Assembly: GCF_002835995.1 (NCBI RefSeq)
Contig: NZ_PJBZ01000059.1
Span: 1-53,945 of the forward strand
DNA: 53,945 nt
Source of the DNA: Psychromonas sp. Urea-02u-13
GTDB taxonomy: Bacteria > Pseudomonadota > Gammaproteobacteria > Enterobacterales > Psychromonadaceae
Direction: 5' to 3'
Shown: positions 40,607 to 49,349 of the stretch, one piece after another
How the letters are laid out: each line of letters begins with the position of its first letter
Position numbering within the stretch: the first letter of the stretch is position 1
Position numbers and translations under genes: made by a program
The notes under the pieces: model-generated
What the model was told of the DNA's origin: nothing
What the model saw: the letters and a program-made list of their open reading frames with translations, nothing else
Databases searched by the model: none

Positions 40607-41068
40607 CTAAGCTAAATCACGGAAGCGAACTAATACGTCAACTTTAGTAGACATAGTAGAGCTCAGTGTTTGTTTTTCTTCTGTCGCTAAAATAACAATA
40701 CCGTTATGTTTAGCAATATTTTTAAATAAGTTATTAAGATCAAAACCGTTATCACGTTCGTGTGAATGTTTTACATCGGTTTTTTTATCAAATAACAAAT
40801 CCGATTTTTCTAGCAATAACATATTTCGACTAGTACGCACGTCGCCAAATAATTCAGTGACACTTGCCTCTGACGCTTTCTCACTAATCGCATTTGTATA
40901 CTGTACTGTACTGTTTGCATTTGATGTAAAGTCTTGCACAACAGACGCTAGTTCACTCGCACTGCCACCATTTAACGTGATCAGAAAACGCGTTTTGTGT
41001 TTTGCAATAAGTGCCATATCTTCTAAAAATCGACGATAACTCTTACTCTGGTAATCTACTACTAGCAT
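40607..41068 (-). CDS. Degenerate AAA+ ATPase-like protein lacking the P-loop
   Basis: A 153-residue protein I read as the core of an AAA+ module. The second half follows the AAA+ pattern closely: NMLLLEKSDLLFDKKTDVKH aligns with a Walker B region (LLFFDEADALFGKRT-V type), HERDNGFDLNNLFKNIAKHNGIVILATEEK with the helix and sensor 1, and DVLVRF with the following strand. In the first half, FLITLNGGSASELASVV sits where a GPPGTGKT P-loop would be, but the lysine and threonine are gone, and the Walker B DE is EK. So it is unlikely to hydrolyse ATP. ATG 41068 has AGGA 7 nt upstream, and the frame is intact, so it is a conserved small protein and not obviously a dying gene. Role unknown; perhaps a partner or a decoy for a real AAA+ protein. 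Confidence 0.7.
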   Translation of the reverse strand: MLVVDYQSKSYRRFLEDMALIAKHKTRFLITLNGGSASELASVVQDFTSNANSTVQYTNAISEKASEASVTELFGDVRTSRNMLLLEKSDLLFDKKTDVKHSHERDNGFDLNNLFKNIAKHNGIVILATEEKQTLSSTMSTKVDVLVRFRDLA

Positions 41069-41245
41069 TTATATTCCTATTTTGACATTTCAAGCGTTGT
41101 TTTTATGGCGACAGTTTAACAGCTTATTCAGAAAAAGGTTCAGCTATTATTTGTTAAAATTTCCAACAAATTCCCTCCCATAAACAAACCCTATTAACCG
41201 CCATAAAAAACCAAATAACACCCCTACCACTTTTTGTCTAAATGA

Positions 41246-42154
41246 TTAACTTACAGGTAACAAAGCAGCTTTAACACGCCTTAATATCGGTTTCTTACGT
41301 TGCGTTAATACATTACCTAATATGACGAATAATAAGCCTAATGTTGAATAGAGCGTCCAATGATAATCTTCATATACCGCCGAAGCACTTAACGCCACAA
41401 TGGGCGTTAATACCAGAATATAAGCCGCGTTACTTGCTCCTAAACGATCAACTAAAATGAGATAACAGGTAAAACCAAGCACTGACGCAGGAATAGCGAG
41501 ATACAATAAGCTGCCGATATATTGCGTCGAGAAGGTAAATTCAAAGCTTATCCCTCGGGCTAGGATGATCAATAACAAGGCAGCACAACCATAAGTCATT
41601 GCATAACAATTGGCGGTAAAAGGCTGAATGTTATTTTTGGTATTACGTATGCTCAACATATTACCGATAGAGAAACACCAAGTCCCCAGCAGCGCGAACA
41701 ACAAACCATACAAAGTATTCTGCGACCAATCTGTTTTAAGCAAGTCGCCCGCAAATAGCAAACTAATACCCGCAAGACCTAGCACTGCTCCAAGCCAAAA
41801 ATTAGCACTGGTTTTGGTTTGGTAAAACAACTTGCTATGAAAGGCATTAAAAATGGGCGCCGATGCCATAAAAACAGCCACTAAACCACTTGGGATATAC
41901 AGTGTGGCACTATAAAAGGCGAGAAAATTACAACAAAACAAACACACGCCTTGTAACATGATAAAAGGTTGGTCTTGGCGCTTTACCGGTTGTAGTTTGC
42001 GCCACAGTTTACCGACAACAAACATGATGATCGCGGCAATAGCAAAACGATAAAAGATAGAGACTTCCATTGGCACATCACCGTGTTGCCACTTGATGGA
42101 TATCCATGATAATCCCCAGATAAATACCATTGAAACATAGAGTAATGCAGTCAT
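41246..42154 (-). CDS. EamA-family (DMT) exporter
   Basis: A 302-residue inner-membrane protein with ten predicted helices in two five-helix EamA repeats (drug/metabolite transporter superfamily). Signatures: VSMVFIWGLSWISIKWQHG at the start, GLVAVFMASAPIFNAF and the second-half SVLGFTCYLILVDRLGASNAAYILVLTP. Substrates of this group are often amino acids or metabolites, not known here. AAGGAAC lies 5 nt upstream of the ATG. It diverges from an AraC-type regulator 156 nt away, its likely controller. Confidence 0.92.
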   Translation of the reverse strand: MTALLYVSMVFIWGLSWISIKWQHGDVPMEVSIFYRFAIAAIIMFVVGKLWRKLQPVKRQDQPFIMLQGVCLFCCNFLAFYSATLYIPSGLVAVFMASAPIFNAFHSKLFYQTKTSANFWLGAVLGLAGISLLFAGDLLKTDWSQNTLYGLLFALLGTWCFSIGNMLSIRNTKNNIQPFTANCYAMTYGCAALLLIILARGISFEFTFSTQYIGSLLYLAIPASVLGFTCYLILVDRLGASNAAYILVLTPIVALSASAVYEDYHWTLYSTLGLLFVILGNVLTQRKKPILRRVKAALLPVS

Positions 42155-42310
42155 AAGTGTTCCTTCATAAATTGATTAAGGAACATAATGGCGATTTTAT
42201 CCTCGTTGAAATATCACGATCTCGGTAAAACTAACACAATATTGCGCTTTAATGTCTACATTGGCTATGCGGTGCATTGAGCTATCTGACTTTAATGGTA
42301 ATATTTTCTG

Positions 42311-43222
42311 ATGCCTTTAATAAAATCAGTCATCGACCCAAAGTCAGAGAACGCCTTAACGCCAATAAAAACACGCGCCACCAGTTTTGAGCACTCTGCG
42401 AGCAAAATCTGTTTACGACAAACGTCATTAACAGAGTCATTGTCATGGGCGCATTATCAAAATGAACATGACCGCTTATATTATGCGAATAAACAGCAAC
42501 ATACCTTGAGCTTGTATCTATCAGGCGGTTATGAAACGCATCGTACAGATGTGAGTGCAGGATTTGGCGCGCCGGGTAAATTTTGTTTAATGCCTAAAGA
42601 TTCAGAAAGCCATTGGCAACTGGGTCAAACACAGCAATTCATGCACCTATACTTCACCGATGATTATCTCAAGCAGCTCGCGTTAAAAGTCTTTGATATT
42701 GATCCACGTATGTTGCAACTGCCAGAATTAACCTTTACTAACGATGTCGCAACCGAAGCATTATTTCGTCATTGCATGGCAACCAGTGATTGGGCCAATG
42801 ATCACCTTGCAATGGAACAAGTGACCAACACTATTTTAGTGTCGATGTTACAGAATATGGGGATCACTCGCACCACAGCCCCAATCAAGGGGGGATTATC
42901 ACCTAAAGTGGCCACATTAGTCTGTGATTTTATGCAGGCAAACTTTCACCGACAGATTTATCTTGCTGAATTAGCCACTCTTGCACAATTGAGTGAGTAT
43001 CATTTTTGCAGAATGTTTAAACAAAGCCATGCACAAACACCACAAGCGTATTTATTAGCCATCAGAATAGAACAAGTGAAGTTACGCTTATGCGCTAAAT
43101 TAGAAAGTGTATCGGAGATTGCGTTGCAGTGTGGTTTTGCGAATCAAAGCCACATGGGCCGTTATTTCAAAAAGTTAGTGGGTATCTCGCCAAGCCAATA
43201 CCGAAGCTTATCGAGAAATTAA
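42311..43222 (+). CDS. AraC-family transcriptional regulator
   Basis: A 303-residue regulator. The N-terminal 190 residues form a cupin-like sensor (YLSGGYETHR; GFGAPGKFCLMP; HLYFTDDYLKQLA). The C-terminal 100 residues have two helix-turn-helix units: IYLAELATLAQLSEYHFCRM and VSEIALQCGFANQSHMGRYF, ending with GISPSQYR, the standard AraC tail. It diverges from the EamA exporter gene and probably controls it and itself. The effector is unknown. The ATG at 42311 has only a weak ribosome-binding site. Confidence 0.92.
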   Translation: MPLIKSVIDPKSENALTPIKTRATSFEHSASKICLRQTSLTESLSWAHYQNEHDRLYYANKQQHTLSLYLSGGYETHRTDVSAGFGAPGKFCLMPKDSESHWQLGQTQQFMHLYFTDDYLKQLALKVFDIDPRMLQLPELTFTNDVATEALFRHCMATSDWANDHLAMEQVTNTILVSMLQNMGITRTTAPIKGGLSPKVATLVCDFMQANFHRQIYLAELATLAQLSEYHFCRMFKQSHAQTPQAYLLAIRIEQVKLRLCAKLESVSEIALQCGFANQSHMGRYFKKLVGISPSQYRSLSRN

Positions 43223-43308
43223 CTTACTGCCCCTGAAAAAAAACTAGTGGGATTGTTATAAACAAGGCCTATTAACCACCTAACCACCACGTTTGAATAA
43301 ATTTAGAC

Positions 43309-43348
43309 AAAAAAAATGGCAAACCCGTAAAGGTTTACCATTTTTTCA
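43309..43348 (-). terminator. Terminator of csp copy 2
   Basis: AAAAAATGGCAAACC, loop, GGTTTACCATTTTTT; an A-run on one side and a T-run on the other, so bidirectional in principle. Confidence 0.9.
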
Positions 43349-43383
43349 AAATCTATTTAACGCTAGCGTTAAATCATTGCAGC

Positions 43384-43590
43384 TTAAAGAGCTACGATGT
43401 TTTCAGCGTTTGGTCCTTTTTGACCTTGGCTTACTGTGAATTCTACTTTTTGGCCTTCAGCTAAAGTTTTGAAACCTTCGCTTGCGATTGCAGAGAAATG
43501 TGCGAATACATCTGGACCAGATTCTTGCTCGATGAAACCAAAACCTTTAGATTCGTTGAACCACTTAACTGTACCTTGAACTTTAGACAT
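43384..43590 (-). CDS. CspA-family cold-shock protein (copy 2)
   Basis: The same 68-residue protein as copies 1 and 3, with RNP1 KGFGFIEQ and RNP2 DVFAHFSAI. Its DNA differs from copy 1 at a few third positions. It faces away from copy 3; the two are 1.29 kb apart and in opposite directions. It lies just after the AraC-type gene, head-on. Confidence 0.97.
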   Translation of the reverse strand: MSKVQGTVKWFNESKGFGFIEQESGPDVFAHFSAIASEGFKTLAEGQKVEFTVSQGQKGPNAENIVAL

Positions 43591-43779
43591 AATATTATCC
43601 TATGATATTTAATTTATTGTTGAATTGCCTTTAACAGGCTTAAATAGCGTAAAAAACAGACTGAAACTTAAAAACTTACAGAGCGTGGTATTATAACTAA
43701 AACTACGATATTAAGATTGTAAACAAAAGGCTTTCTTTGTTGCTGAAGAGCACTATATAGAATCAAAAAAAAAAGTCAA
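43591..43779 (-). promoter_or_regulatory. csp copy 2 promoter and cold-box leader
   Basis: TTGACT (43774..43779), 16-nt spacer containing a run of T, TATAGT (43752..43757), then about 150 nt of leader with the blocks AAAGAAAGCCTTTTGTT and CAGTCTGTTTTTTACGCTA shared with the other copies. Confidence 0.8.
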
Positions 43780-44699
43780 CACTGTTCAAAAAACAAACAT
43801 AAAACATTTTACTCAGGGAACTCAATTATCCTCCCCCTCCTCTGTCACCCTTATACCTCTATTCACACTTATAATCAGGACGTACCCTTTCAAGCCAGTT
43901 CAAGCCAGTTCAAGCCAGTTCAAACGACATCATTAAACTAATTTTTTTTTGACCTGATTTCATTTGATATTTGATATTTGATTGCGATGTTTAACTGAGT
44001 AGCCGGCTTATTCCAATAACAATGATCAATCATGCATTATTAATCGTGTTCTTTTCACTCGTTAGCCCTGCGACTATTGCTATTGCCTGGTTTTTTCCTC
44101 GATGGGTGATGACAGTCATTCAATACTGCACGCTCAACACCTTATAAGTTTTCGGACCCACTCAAAAAAGACATCACTTTGTGATTCAGAAAAATTAGAA
44201 ATATGACTATTAAACTAATAGACGGCTACTAAGCGACTTCGTTCCGGAGAGAACAAGATAACGATCTTCAGCTTTTCTTTGTGCCTTTATGGTTGATTGC
44301 TTTTGAACTTATTTAAGTGGTACTAAATTCGTCTGCTTATATTTAAGCAGAGATTAATAAAACAATAAGGTTTTATGGTCGCACTAGTGGCAAGAGAAAT
44401 GAGACCTCTGTTTTATCCCCCCCCTAAAAGGGAATATCTAACACAGTGCGTTTAAAAACAGGAAAAGAAAGGTAAATAGGTTGGAAAACGCAGTTTAGTG
44501 CCTTAAATGGCTTAAATGGCTTAAATTCCAACGAGCAGAGCAGTGATAGAGTATCTTTACATTTCTCTGCTTTGCTAGTGATAATAATATAACGGCTGTT
44601 TTTTGTACCCTAATTAGAACGGTTTTAATACTGAGCTGTTGCTTATTTATTCAATTAAAACAAAGTTATAATTTCCTTCTTTATTTTTAAGAAGCTAGC
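43780..44699. other. Long noncoding stretch between divergent csp genes, with short tandem repeats
   Basis: No convincing gene in 920 bases. It holds three unrelated short tandem repeats: CAAGCCAGTT three times (43891..43920), TTTGATA-type units near 43968..43984, and CTTAAATGG two and a half times (44502..44526). A 41-residue frame with a hydrophobic middle (44022..44147, plus strand) has no ribosome-binding site and is not called. Confidence 0.5.
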
Positions 44700-44879
44700 T
44701 TGACAGCCATCTTTAAATCTATATAGTGCCCCTCAGCAGGAAAGAAAGCCTTTTGTTTACATTCTTCATTTCGTTGTTTTATTAATAATACACGTACTGT
44801 AGTTTTTAAGTACCAGTCTGTTTTTACGCTATTCAAGCCTATTAAAGGCATTCAAAAATTAAAGTTACAGGATATTATT
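44700..44879 (+). promoter_or_regulatory. csp copy 3 promoter and cold-box leader
   Basis: TTGACA (44700..44705), 16-nt spacer, TATAGT (44722..44727), predicted start near 44734, then a leader of about 146 nt. Shared blocks: GAAAGAAAGCCTTTTGT, GTAGTTTTTAAGT, CAGTCTGTTTTTACGCTA and TTACAGGATATTATT before the ATG. Confidence 0.85.
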
Positions 44880-45086
44880 ATGTCTAAAGTTCAAGGTACA
44901 GTTAAGTGGTTCAACGAATCTAAAGGTTTTGGTTTCATCGAGCAAGAGTCTGGTCCAGATGTATTCGCACATTTCTCTGCAATTGCAAGCGAAGGTTTCA
45001 AAACTTTAGCTGAAGGCCAAAAAGTAGAATTCACAGTAAGCCAAGGTCAAAAAGGACCAAACGCTGAAAACATCGTAGCTCTTTAA
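44880..45086 (+). CDS. CspA-family cold-shock protein (copy 3)
   Basis: Third copy of the identical 68-residue cold-shock protein, plus strand, with AGGA before the ATG. It has its own promoter, leader and terminator, so the full transcription unit was duplicated. Confidence 0.97.
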   Translation: MSKVQGTVKWFNESKGFGFIEQESGPDVFAHFSAIASEGFKTLAEGQKVEFTVSQGQKGPNAENIVAL

Positions 45087-45123
45087 GCTGCAATGATTTA
45101 GCGCTCGCGCTAAATGAATCTTG

Positions 45124-45161
45124 AAAAAATGGTAAACCTTTACGGGTTTGCCATTTTTTTT
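45124..45161 (+). terminator. Terminator of csp copy 3
   Basis: AAAAAATGGTAAACC, loop, GGGTTTGCCATTTTTT with a T-run; matches the other two csp terminators. Confidence 0.9.
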
Positions 45162-45333
45162 GCCTATTTTTTAGTGTTCACTTAAAGATAGATAATGTTA
45201 TGGGCAGAATGCAGCAGATAAGCCAGGAAATGAGGTTTAATCAAGGTAGTAAAGACAGACAACAAATGAGCAGAGAAACAAAGAAAACACCGCATGAGGG
45301 TATTCTCTTTGAGATATTAATGGGTTAACCTAT

Positions 45334-45984
45334 TTAATAAAAAGCGAGTTTCATATGAACGCCAATGTAATTAAGATCCCCTAACAAATCATCTCGCTTG
45401 GCCATATGACCATTAATACCAATGCCCACATATTCTGTAATATATTGGGTAAACGAAAGTTCGGCGGCCGTGATGCTGCGATCAGCAATTTCTGTGTGGT
45501 TAATACCCAAAGTCATATCAAAGCTATCACCAATCCCCTGATTAATAGCAATACCAACACGATAACCAAGATCACTCTGCTCCACGTCATTATTTAGCAC
45601 GCCATCATTCCAGTTATAGAGTAAGTGCCCGTCGACTTCGATATCCGTTGTTTTAAAGAGAGGATAACGCCAGCCCACACCAATATTAGCTAAGTTATCT
45701 TGATATGAGATCTCTGTACCGTCATTTGCTTCATCTAAAAGATCTGCTTGATAACCCAATTTAAAAATAAATGAGTCATTGAGTAACGTTTGCCCACTAA
45801 CGCGTGCAACCATCATATCGTTATCAAGCTCTTCAAAAGATTTATTACCCACTTCTAAATTAATGAAGCTGTAATTAACAGGCGTATTAGCTGCACGATA
45901 ATCACCGTACTCAATACCATCATCTGCCATTGCAAATGGGCTAACTAAAAACGGAAGTAGGTATGCTTTTTTTATTATTTTCAT
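45334..45984 (-). CDS. Outer-membrane beta-barrel protein (hypothetical)
   Basis: A 216-residue protein with a signal peptide (MKIIKKAYLLPFLVSPFAMA, cut near ADD) and about eight amphipathic strands of alternating hydrophobic/polar residues, ending in KLAFY, an aromatic C-terminal residue as needed for BAM-mediated insertion. It resembles small eight-strand barrels of the YfaZ/OmpA-like kind, without an OmpA peptidoglycan domain. Function unknown. It stands alone between csp copy 3 and ylqF. Confidence 0.75.
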   Translation of the reverse strand: MKIIKKAYLLPFLVSPFAMADDGIEYGDYRAANTPVNYSFINLEVGNKSFEELDNDMMVARVSGQTLLNDSFIFKLGYQADLLDEANDGTEISYQDNLANIGVGWRYPLFKTTDIEVDGHLLYNWNDGVLNNDVEQSDLGYRVGIAINQGIGDSFDMTLGINHTEIADRSITAAELSFTQYITEYVGIGINGHMAKRDDLLGDLNYIGVHMKLAFY

Positions 45985-46167
45985 GGGTTTTATGCCTAAT
46001 GTTATTATCTACTGAAGATATCATAGCAACAAACGCTTTATTTTAATCGAGAGATTGGTAGAAATAGGTATTAGTTCAACTAATGTATCTATTTAACAAC
46101 AAACGGAAAGTAGTAAATTTATTCTTTTTGAGAAGAGAGTTTTAAATGAAAGTAGGAGCAATATAAA

Positions 46168-46203
46168 AAAATACTACGCTAACAGGGTTAGCATAGTATT
46201 ATT
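46168..46203 (-). terminator. Terminator after ylqF
   Basis: AATACTAxGCTAAC, loop, GTTAGCxTAGTATT, with a T-run on the minus strand. Confidence 0.85.
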
Positions 46204-46216
46204 TGAGCGTTAACGA

Positions 46217-47158
46217 TTATCTATTTTTACGACTTCTACGTCTACGTGCTTCTTTTTTAGCGATTTTTTCTTCAGCTTGTTTAGCCATCAGTTTAACCAC
46301 TTCTACTTTTTCAACGGCAGCCATTTCTGGTGTTTCAACACTGATAGGACCTAATGCGCCTGCGCGTAACTCGTTGAGTAAAATAGTCGACACTTTATAG
46401 ATATCAAAATGACCACCCGCACGTAAACAGCCTCGACGTAATGCAATCGCTTCCATTAGCTCATGGTCAGTATCAGGCACCGTTTCAAGTTCATAACGTG
46501 CTTTTAGACGATCAGGATAATGTTTAATTAAATAGTCAGCTGCATAATAAGCAATGTCTTCATATTCAATCGCAGTATCTTTTATCGCACCCGTTAATGC
46601 TAAACGGTAAGCAGAGTCTTGATTTTCAATTTTTGGCCACAAAAACCCAGGTGTATCAGAAAGCATGATGCCACAAGGTAAACGTATACGTTGTTGGTTC
46701 TTTGTTACCGCGGGCTCATTACCTGTTTTAGCAATAATACGATCCGCTAAAATGTTGATAATAGTCGATTTACCGACATTAGGAATACCCATGATCATCG
46801 CGCGAATTTGCTTATCTTGGCTTAAACGATTCGGTAACATCTTTTCACAAAGTTTCGTGATTTGATGTACTTGCTCTGGTTTATTAGTGGTAATAGCCAG
46901 CGCTTTAATGCCCTCTTCCTGTTCCATGTATTCAACCCACATGTCTGTGATTTCAGGATCAGCAAGGTCAGATTTATTTAATACTTTAATACAGGGTGTT
47001 TTTTCACGAATCGAAGCGATCAGCGGATTTTCGCTGCTGTAAGGAATACGTGCATCAACGACTTCGATAATAATATCAACCTGGGGTAATACTTCTTTAA
47101 TCTCTTTATGCGCTTTGTGCATATGCCCGGGGAACCACTGAATACTAGTGCTGCTCAT
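46217..47158 (-). CDS. ylqF: Ribosome biogenesis GTPase YlqF
   Basis: A 313-residue circularly permuted GTPase of the YlqF/RbgA family, which helps the large ribosomal subunit mature. The permuted order is visible: G4 (KVLNKSDLAD) precedes G1 (GIPNVGKST) and G3 (LSDTPG). The start SSTSIQWFPGHMHKAHKEIK is the family's N-terminal signature. The C-terminus is a Lys/Arg-rich tail (KKEARRRRSRKNR) fit for rRNA contact. AAGG lies 9 nt upstream of the ATG. Confidence 0.95.
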   Translation of the reverse strand: MSSTSIQWFPGHMHKAHKEIKEVLPQVDIIIEVVDARIPYSSENPLIASIREKTPCIKVLNKSDLADPEITDMWVEYMEQEEGIKALAITTNKPEQVHQITKLCEKMLPNRLSQDKQIRAMIMGIPNVGKSTIINILADRIIAKTGNEPAVTKNQQRIRLPCGIMLSDTPGFLWPKIENQDSAYRLALTGAIKDTAIEYEDIAYYAADYLIKHYPDRLKARYELETVPDTDHELMEAIALRRGCLRAGGHFDIYKVSTILLNELRAGALGPISVETPEMAAVEKVEVVKLMAKQAEEKIAKKEARRRRSRKNR

Positions 47159-47188
47159 TTGATTTTATTACCTTTTATATTTGGCTGT

Positions 47189-47231
47189 TAGCTCGCTTAT
47201 TTAGACTCTGGTCGACTAAATAAGCGAGCTC
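47189..47231. repeat. 15-bp perfect palindromic arms, hairpin upstream of ylqF
   Basis: AGCTCGCTTATTTAG and CTAAATAAGCGAGCT flank an 11-nt spacer just 5' of ylqF. No U-run follows, so it is not a standard terminator; it could be an operator or a leader hairpin. A smaller hairpin (CTTCGCT...AGCGAAG) is at about 47304..47325. Confidence 0.6.
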
Positions 47232-47479
47232 GAATAATTTATAACTACATATGTGCGCCATTTTAACTGATGATAGACGAGATAAGTATTTAATTTATCG
47301 ATACTTCGCTTGTTCAAAAGCGAAGTGCCCTATTACATCAGGTTAAATAGCAACTAATACCATAAAATTTTCAATTTAATACCTTTTTTATTCGAGGCAT
47401 AATAATTGTGAGCATTGATGTAGCGTTATTATCAGTGCGTAACAACACGCTTCTTCTACTGAACAAAAACGCTTCTTCT

Positions 47480-47707
47480 CTAAGCAACTTCAGGCAGTCC
47501 GCGAGTAAGTAACGTCTCGTCACTTAACTCATTTTCAACGTTACAAATTACTGCTATCGCATCAACTAACTGTTTGGTTAACTTAGGTAATTCATTGCGA
47601 TAAAAGAAACTTTTGTAGCCATTAGCAGCAACGGGCAATGCGCTCGCAAAAAAAAAAATAGTTACAATAAAGTGCGTTATTAAAAATGCGATGCCTGTGT
47701 TTCTTAG
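47480..47707 (-). pseudogene. Possible gene remnant, small secreted-protein-like frame without ATG
   Basis: On the minus strand a 76-codon frame ends at a TAG (47480..47482). It encodes a hydrophobic stretch (IAFLITHFIVTIFFFASALPVAA in part), like a signal peptide, then a polar tail (NELPKLTKQLVDAIAVI, ELSDETLLTRGLPEVA). There is no ATG; an A/T homopolymer of 11 lies inside, so a frameshift or lost start is plausible. Codon use looks like coding DNA. Not recognised. It is 38 nt after the cysteine synthase-like gene stop. Confidence 0.3.
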
Positions 47708-47744
47708 TTAAAGACAGTGAACTTAATAGAGTAAATATTGTACT

Positions 47745-48800
47745 TTACGATCTGACCAATACCGTATTACTTTCTAATTCAGCTTGATAACGGGCAAATA
47801 AATCAGCTAATGACTCCCCCTGTTCAGTGATGTTTTTACTGGCAAGAAAATCTGAATTATAGAGTTTTTCATTAGAGCGTTCAGCAAGATCGCAATGAAA
47901 AGTTACGATGGTTTTACCCTTACCCATTTTTGCAGCTGCATATAATGCTCCGGCAACATTTAGCGCCGAACTACTGCCTAATGTAATACCATCAAGCTCC
48001 CTAATATGACGAGAAATCGTCACAAGATCTTGATCAGGTAAAGTGATTGCTTTGTTTATTTTTGCCTGACGAAAATTAGCAACACTACGCATAATGCCAA
48101 TACCTTCAGTAAAAGAACTGCCCGTCGAAGTGTATTGCCCTGCTTTGAGATAAGCATAAATCCCTGAACCATCAGGATCAACTAACCAAGTTTGCAGCTG
48201 ATTATTTTTTTCCGATAAATAACGAGAATTACCAGCGATAGTGCCACCAGTGCCAGCAACAGAAACCAATGCGTCAATTTTACCCGAGGTTTGTTGCCAA
48301 ATTTCTGGCCCCGTATTTTCATAATGTGCTTTACAATTACTGGTGTTTTCAAACTGATCTGCCCACCAATAGCTATCATTAGATTCACCTAAGCGTTTTG
48401 CCGTATGGTAGAAATGTTCGGGATTGGCAAATGGGCAGGCATTAACCAACTTTAATTGTGCATCGTACAACCTAATCATTTTTTCTTTTTCGATGGCTTG
48501 CCCCTTGGGCATCACCACTAACATTTTATAACCTAGCGCCTTAGCCACCAGAGCGAGTCCAATGCCAGTATTACCCGCCGTACCTTCCACTATGGTCATA
48601 CCCGGTTTGAGCTTACCACTACTAATTGCATCTTGGACTAGCTGCAGTGCGGCTCTGTCTTTAATTGAGCCTCCTGGGTTTTGTTGCTCACATTTTAATA
48701 AAATGTCACAACCGGTTAACTCTGAAAGGCTATTAATACGCAATAGGTCGGTATTACCTATAAGCGCGGTGAGGTTATTTGATATCGCAGGTGCCGTCAT
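47745..48800 (-). CDS. PLP-dependent cysteine synthase-family enzyme
   Basis: A 351-residue fold-type II PLP enzyme. The PLP-binding lysine is Lys47 in NPGGSIKDRAAL, the substrate/phosphate loops are GTAGNTGIG and VAGTGGTIAG, both intact. The family makes cysteine from O-acetylserine and sulfide, or acts on related beta-replacement substrates. At 351 residues it is longer than CysK (about 320) with a C-terminal extension; similar long members are annotated as cysteine synthase A in marine bacteria. I chose ATG 48800 (MTAPAIS), because AAAGGA ends 8 nt before it, whereas the ATG at 48809 touches that site. No sulfur genes are adjacent. Confidence 0.88.
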   Translation of the reverse strand: MTAPAISNNLTALIGNTDLLRINSLSELTGCDILLKCEQQNPGGSIKDRAALQLVQDAISSGKLKPGMTIVEGTAGNTGIGLALVAKALGYKMLVVMPKGQAIEKEKMIRLYDAQLKLVNACPFANPEHFYHTAKRLGESNDSYWWADQFENTSNCKAHYENTGPEIWQQTSGKIDALVSVAGTGGTIAGNSRYLSEKNNQLQTWLVDPDGSGIYAYLKAGQYTSTGSSFTEGIGIMRSVANFRQAKINKAITLPDQDLVTISRHIRELDGITLGSSSALNVAGALYAAAKMGKGKTIVTFHCDLAERSNEKLYNSDFLASKNITEQGESLADLFARYQAELESNTVLVRS

Positions 48801-49349
48801 GGAGTCCATCCTTTAAAAAGAAATAGCGATTAAAGATTAGGTATTGTCCATTTGAAGTCAAGGCCTGTATCTTGCCTAGGGCATCGAATTTTAAATAATG
48901 CTAATGAATACTTGAGAAAATACTCCTTTAGAAGTGACTAAAGGGGTATTTGTTAGTGAGCGTGTTTTCTCTGTTTCTCACCAGGTTTACCTTTCTGCTC
49001 ATCAGCCAGCCAGATTCATTGCTTGGCCTGCTTTATTATGAATAAAGCATTGTCATCTCCTTTGTTCTCTCATCGACTGATAATTTCAGCTCATATTATT
49101 AATATTAGAGGGCGTTTTAAAGGGCCATAACCGCGATCAATATTAATCGTAAATAAAATAACCTCTTAACTGAGAATACCTCTACAAGCTTCTAAAAACG
49201 TAATACACAGGCAGTTAAACCACTCAGAATTAAAATGAATATGAATCAAAACAAACAGTCTAAAAAAGAATAAAAACAGTCACGAACAGTGATAGTGCTC
49301 GGCGGATTAAGGTGCTAGAATTCTTGAAGCTTAAAAGGAGAAACAACGA
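48801..49349. other. Divergent intergenic region between the cysteine synthase-like gene and arfA
   Basis: No gene seen in 549 bases. One short hairpin CCTTTAG...CTAAAGG near 48925..48944. The promoters of both neighbours must lie here, with no convincing -35/-10 found. Confidence 0.4.

Noticed and set aside
44022..44147. 41-residue frame with a hydrophobic middle between the csp genes
   Set aside because: No ribosome-binding site and no recognisable family; chance frames of this size are expected.
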